Source: an uncultured Bacilli bacterium
Lineage (GTDB): Bacteria > Bacillota_I > Bacilli_A > RFN20 > CAG-631
DNA length: 64,000 bases
Assembly: GCA_947599835.1 (NCBI GenBank)
Contig: CANQFQ010000003.1
Location: forward strand, 62,001 to 126,000
Direction: 5' to 3'
The position numbers and the translations under genes were made by a program. Below, piece by piece: positions 60,790-64,000 of the stretch; position 1 is the first letter of the stretch, and each line of letters opens with the position of its first letter. Under the pieces are notes generated by a model that had not been told where the DNA came from, ran no database searches, and saw only the letters and a program-made list of their open reading frames with translations.

Positions 60790-61267
60790 CTATTTTTTAA
60801 GAAAAATTACATTTTTGCTGTTTCAAATTTTCTTTCAATGGCACAATCATTTTCTATCCAACACAACTTTTAAATTTTAGATTATTCGTTTTTTTGAGAT
60901 TTTTTTACATCAATTGCCAATATTGACTTCATGTTTTTGAAACATCACTTAAAATCCTCAATTCTATTATTTTTAATTTGATTTTTTAGGTATTGATATA
61001 ATTCAATCGTTTTCAAACGCAATATAAAAAATTGAGTTTTTAACAACCCTACTTTCTTAACGACTACAAATCAACTTGTTATCTATATAACTTTTAAAAT
61101 AATAACAATTTAGCACTATTCATTTTTAATTCTTTTTTTGTTGCCGGCGATCCTATGAATGATAGAGAAAACAAACATACTTACAGGATATCCATTGTGA
61201 AGTTGAAAATATTCCAACAAAACGATATGTTAACATATATTTGGCAAGCAATGATTAGCATTTTTCA
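60790..61267. other. Intergenic stretch without recognised gene
   Basis: About 480 bp, very AT-rich, with stops in all frames except for a 42-codon plus-strand frame at 61154-61282 with no ribosome site. It may include eroded upstream parts of the decayed TPR gene, but no recognisable motif remains. No RNA gene or repeat was seen. Confidence 0.6.
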
Positions 61268-61312
61268 TAAAAAAAGATGATGTTACAATTTTAGCTAATT
61301 GAACTCATCTTT
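61268..61312 (-). terminator. Intrinsic terminator of the nrdDG operon
   Basis: On the minus strand AAAGATGA pairs with TCATCTTT (61312-61305 with 61280-61273), with inner GTT/AAC and AATT pairs, followed by a T-run. Confidence 0.8.
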
Positions 61313-61320
61313 ATTTTCTA

Positions 61321-61836
61321 TTACATTTCAAATTGGGTAATAATGGTTTGTTTTTCTTTCAATGATTTTTTCGTATCAATAATTCTTTGATTTCGGCTTC
61401 CCATAAAATCGAGATCTAAATCACGTTGTTCTAAGATAAAAGGACCATCAATCAAAAAATCAATTTGTTGAAGCAATTGAATAATCAGTGGGTTTTTCTT
61501 TGCTTTTTCGAGTAAATTTTCATAAGTATAACCCGTATAGCAAATCACATCAAACGTAGGATGTTTTTCTTTTGTAAGTAAAACTAAGGTCAAACAAGCC
61601 TCCACTTGTTCAAAAGGATCGCCACCCGATAAAGTGATTCCATCCAGCAAAGGATTATTCGCCATTTTATCGACTAAATATTGAATTTCAACTTCTTTTC
61701 CGCCATTGAAATCATGTGTTTGTGGATTATGACACCCTTTGCAATGATGCAAACATCCTTGACAAAAGATAGTAAATCGTATGCCGGGACCATCGACATA
61801 CGATTCACTAATATAATCATTAATTCGAATCAACAT
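61321..61836 (-). CDS. nrdG: Anaerobic ribonucleoside-triphosphate reductase activating protein NrdG
   Basis: This 171-residue radical SAM activase has cluster-binding cysteines in CLHHCKGCHNP (C-x3-C-x2-C), preceded by YVDGPGIRFTIFCQG, and GITLSGGDPFEQ for SAM binding. It generates the glycyl radical on NrdD using reduced flavodoxin and SAM, and works only without oxygen. It starts inside the 3' end of nrdD (17-bp overlap), so the two are co-translated. Length is normal. A terminator follows. Confidence 0.95.
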   Translation of the reverse strand: MLIRINDYISESYVDGPGIRFTIFCQGCLHHCKGCHNPQTHDFNGGKEVEIQYLVDKMANNPLLDGITLSGGDPFEQVEACLTLVLLTKEKHPTFDVICYTGYTYENLLEKAKKNPLIIQLLQQIDFLIDGPFILEQRDLDLDFMGSRNQRIIDTKKSLKEKQTIITQFEM

Positions 61837-64000
61837 TTTCTAAACCAGAATGTTTAACACGGTATTCGACTTCTTGTCGTTTTGCATTGTTAAAACGATC
61901 TAACGTTCCTACTAAATACCCTGTAATTCGACGAATCCTTTCAAATTTAACATCGCCTTCTTGACGATGACATTTTGGACATTCGTTATTAATAATTCCA
62001 TTAAAACCACAAATAGGATCTCGATCTACTGGATGATTTACACTACCATAACCAATTCCTTTTTCTTTCATGTGGCGAATAATTTTTTCAAAAGCTTTTG
62101 GATTTTTAGCAATATCTCCATCCACTTCAACATAAGAAATGTGACCTGCATTCGTTAAAGCGTGATATGGCGCTTCACGATTAATTTTTTCAAAAGCAGA
62201 AATATTGTAATATACAGGAATATGGAAAGAGTTCGTATAGAAATCTTTATCTGTAACGCCTTCAATAATACCAAATTTTTGTTTGTCTATTTTTACAAAC
62301 CGACCGGATAACCCTTCTGCTGGTGTAGCTAATAGAGAGAAATTCAAACCATATTTTTCAGCCGCTTGATCACATCTTTCACGCATGTGGGTAATAATTT
62401 TAATGCCCATTTCTTGTGCTTCATCACTTTCGCCATGGTGATGTCCTGTTAAAACTTTTAAAGCTTCAGCCAGACCAATAAAACCAATGGATAAAGTACC
62501 ATGTTTGATGACTTCTGATATTTCATCATCAAATTTTAATTTTTCACTATCAATCCAAACACCTTGACCCATCAAAAATGGAAAATTATACACTCTTTTT
62601 TTAGATTGAATATAAAATCTTTCTAATAATTGATCAATTACTAAATCGATTAAACGATCAATTTCTTTAATAAAAGCATTGTATTTTCTCGTTTTCAAAG
62701 CCGCTCTTGGAAGATTAATCGAAGTAAAACTAAGATTGCCTCTTCCCGTTACTATTTGTTTGGATGGATCATACACATTTCCAATGACCCGTGTACGACA
62801 ACCCATATAAGCAATTTCAGTATTATAATCTCCTGGTTTATAATATTGTAAATTAAATGGTGCATCAATAAAAGAATAATTAGGGAATAATCTCTTTCCA
62901 GATACAACTAAAGATTTTTTAAATAAATCATAGTTTTTATCTTGTGGATTATAGTTGATGCCTTCTTTTATCTTAAAAATTTGAATTGGAAAAATTGGTG
63001 TTTCGCCACCGCCAAGACCATCTGAAGTAGCATCCAACAAACAATCCATTGCCATTCTTCCTTCTTCACTCGTATCCGTTCCATAATTTAATGAAGAAAA
63101 AGGAACTTGAGCTCCAGCTCTAGAATGCATTGTATTTAAGTTACACAATAAAGCTTCCATCGCTTGATAAGTTGCTTTTCTTGTTTCATTGTAACTATTT
63201 TTGGTCGTTTCTTCAATTATTTTATCCACACTTTTTTCTTCTAGATTAAATTTGTTTTTAATAGCCTCTTTAACTAAAGCATCAACGCTAGGATTTAACA
63301 TTGCTACTTTAACATTATTTTTTTCTTCCACATCCATCACTAATTCTTTGACTGCATCTTCACATTCATTACCGGTCATAAATTCAATGTATTTTGCTAA
63401 ATTCGCGATGAATAATTTATGATACGTTTTTCGAACACCTAAAGCCATTGCATAATCAAAGTTAGGTACACTTTGTCCACCGTGTTGATCGTTTTGATTG
63501 GCTTGAATGGCAATACATGCTAAAGCACTATAACTACGAATGTCATTGGGTTCACGAAGATAACCATTTCCTGTTGAAAAACCATCCTTAAACAACTTAA
63601 TCAAATCAATTTGACAGCAAGTCATAGTTAAAGAATAGAAATCTAAATCATGAATATGAATTTCGCCTTCTTGATGCGCTTTAGAAAAACGAGGTTCAAT
63701 TAAATAGTTCAAATAAAAACTTTTAGCTGATTCGCTGCCATATTTTAACATCGTTCCCATGGCAGTATCACCATTAATATTTGCGTTTTCTCTTTTTGCG
63801 TCATTGTCTTTCGAAGATTTAAAAGTGATTTCTTTGAGGGTTTGCATTAAACGACTATTGGTTTCTCTAATTCTAGTTCTTTCTGCACGATATAAAATAT
63901 AAGATTTTGCAATTTCGCTACAGCCTTGACGAATTAAAGTTTTTTCAACTATATCTTGAATTTCCTCTACTGAAGGAATCGATTTTTTATATGTTTTATT
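61820..64000 (-). CDS. nrdD: Anaerobic ribonucleoside-triphosphate reductase NrdD (5' end outside window)
   Basis: The frame stays open to the window edge, so the start is missing; 726 residues are visible. The N-terminal visible part (KTYKKSIPSVEEIQDIVEKT...GCSEIAKSYILYRAERTR) is the end of an ATP-cone regulatory domain, so translation does not begin at the internal ATG at 63847. The catalytic domain has INGDTAMGTMLKYGSESAKS and the active-site Cys region MTCCQIDL. ICGFNG...NECPKC is the zinc site, and RRITGYLVGTLDRFN the glycyl-radical loop near the C-terminus. It makes dNTPs under anaerobiosis with formate as reductant. nrdG overlaps its end. Confidence 0.95.
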   Translation of the reverse strand, partial: NKTYKKSIPSVEEIQDIVEKTLIRQGCSEIAKSYILYRAERTRIRETNSRLMQTLKEITFKSSKDNDAKRENANINGDTAMGTMLKYGSESAKSFYLNYLIEPRFSKAHQEGEIHIHDLDFYSLTMTCCQIDLIKLFKDGFSTGNGYLREPNDIRSYSALACIAIQANQNDQHGGQSVPNFDYAMALGVRKTYHKLFIANLAKYIEFMTGNECEDAVKELVMDVEEKNNVKVAMLNPSVDALVKEAIKNKFNLEEKSVDKIIEETTKNSYNETRKATYQAMEALLCNLNTMHSRAGAQVPFSSLNYGTDTSEEGRMAMDCLLDATSDGLGGGETPIFPIQIFKIKEGINYNPQDKNYDLFKKSLVVSGKRLFPNYSFIDAPFNLQYYKPGDYNTEIAYMGCRTRVIGNVYDPSKQIVTGRGNLSFTSINLPRAALKTRKYNAFIKEIDRLIDLVIDQLLERFYIQSKKRVYNFPFLMGQGVWIDSEKLKFDDEISEVIKHGTLSIGFIGLAEALKVLTGHHHGESDEAQEMGIKIITHMRERCDQAAEKYGLNFSLLATPAEGLSGRFVKIDKQKFGIIEGVTDKDFYTNSFHIPVYYNISAFEKINREAPYHALTNAGHISYVEVDGDIAKNPKAFEKIIRHMKEKGIGYGSVNHPVDRDPICGFNGIINNECPKCHRQEGDVKFERIRRITGYLVGTLDRFNNAKRQEVEYRVKHSGLENVDSN

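Noticed and set aside
61154-61282. 42-codon plus-strand frame starting MNDRENK
   Set aside because: It has no ribosome site or promoter and no recognisable motif, and it runs into the nrdG terminator.
1-64000. CRISPR array, prophage or insertion sequence
   Set aside because: No spaced direct repeats, integrase, transposase or phage structural genes were found on either strand. The only exact repeats are the serine-codon units.
63847-64000. Start of nrdD at the internal ATG at 63847
   Set aside because: The same frame continues upstream to the edge with ATP-cone sequence, so the true start lies outside the window.

Overview
The window looks like a chromosomal segment from an A+T-rich, anaerobic, low-GC Gram-positive bacterium. 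A lineage near Erysipelotrichia, RF39-like or Acholeplasma-like Bacilli fits best. The reasons are the base composition, Shine-Dalgarno sites of the AGGAGG type, sigma-A promoters, lipoprotein signal peptides, a Rex repressor, anaerobic ribonucleotide reductase (NrdD/NrdG) and the tmk-holB-ricT-rsmI-metG block. TGA ends several genes inside ATGA overlaps (4154-5218, 30342-31763, 39837-40439), so the standard bacterial code applies and not the Mycoplasma code. The taxonomic placement is inference.

Layout. 1-4 kb: a partial surface lipoprotein with a polyserine stalk and InlB-type repeats, then three membrane proteins. 4-7 kb: a ThuB/ThuA-like plus TIM-barrel sugar cluster. 7-10.4 kb: rex-ktrA and an EF-G-like GTPase. 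10.5 kb: small SRP RNA. 10.8-14.3 kb: assorted single genes (yaaA, an FMN reductase, DUF378, a YdcC/LolA-like protein). 14.5-24.2 kb: an Ami/Opp-type peptide importer operon, oppA-B-C-D-F plus an ApbE-like gene. 24.3-26.8 kb: a ClpC/ClpA-like unfoldase. 27-34.8 kb: an operon with GH36 alpha-galactosidase, a TldD/TldE pair, a GDPD phosphodiesterase and a mutarotase. 35-41 kb: MBL hydrolase, Eis-like acetyltransferase, TGS-kinase, and a DUF362/ECF-S/kinase operon. 41-50.3 kb: tmk-holB-ricT-rsmI-metG-proS-mnmG-rsmG. 50.4-57.4 kb: zinc-finger membrane protein, GH4 alpha-galactosidase, then secreted nuclease, polyserine lipoprotein and beta-propeller protein. 57.4-60.2 kb: NUDIX, ktrB and an unknown gene. 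60.4-64 kb: a decayed TPR-type gene, nrdG and partial nrdD.

The most unusual object is the peptide importer. Its binding lipoprotein OppA appears circularly permuted: a segment matching the C-terminal part of AmiA/OppA proteins follows the lipobox directly, the canonical N-terminal part comes next, and the protein stops where that missing C-terminal segment should begin. The same operon encodes an OppD ATPase with about 365 inserted, largely coiled-coil residues between Walker A and the Q-loop, and an OppB permease with a roughly 330-residue outside loop holding nine cysteines. A strong hairpin terminator sits between oppA and oppB, and a degenerate ApbE-like protein follows oppF. Together this may be a remodelled peptide importer.

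Metabolically, the window suggests fermentative use of galactosides and other glycosides (GH36, GH4, mutarotase, ThuAB-like enzymes), peptide uptake, potassium uptake by KtrAB encoded at two distant loci, redox control by Rex, and oxygen-independent dNTP synthesis. No tRNA, rRNA, CRISPR array, transposase or phage gene was recognised.
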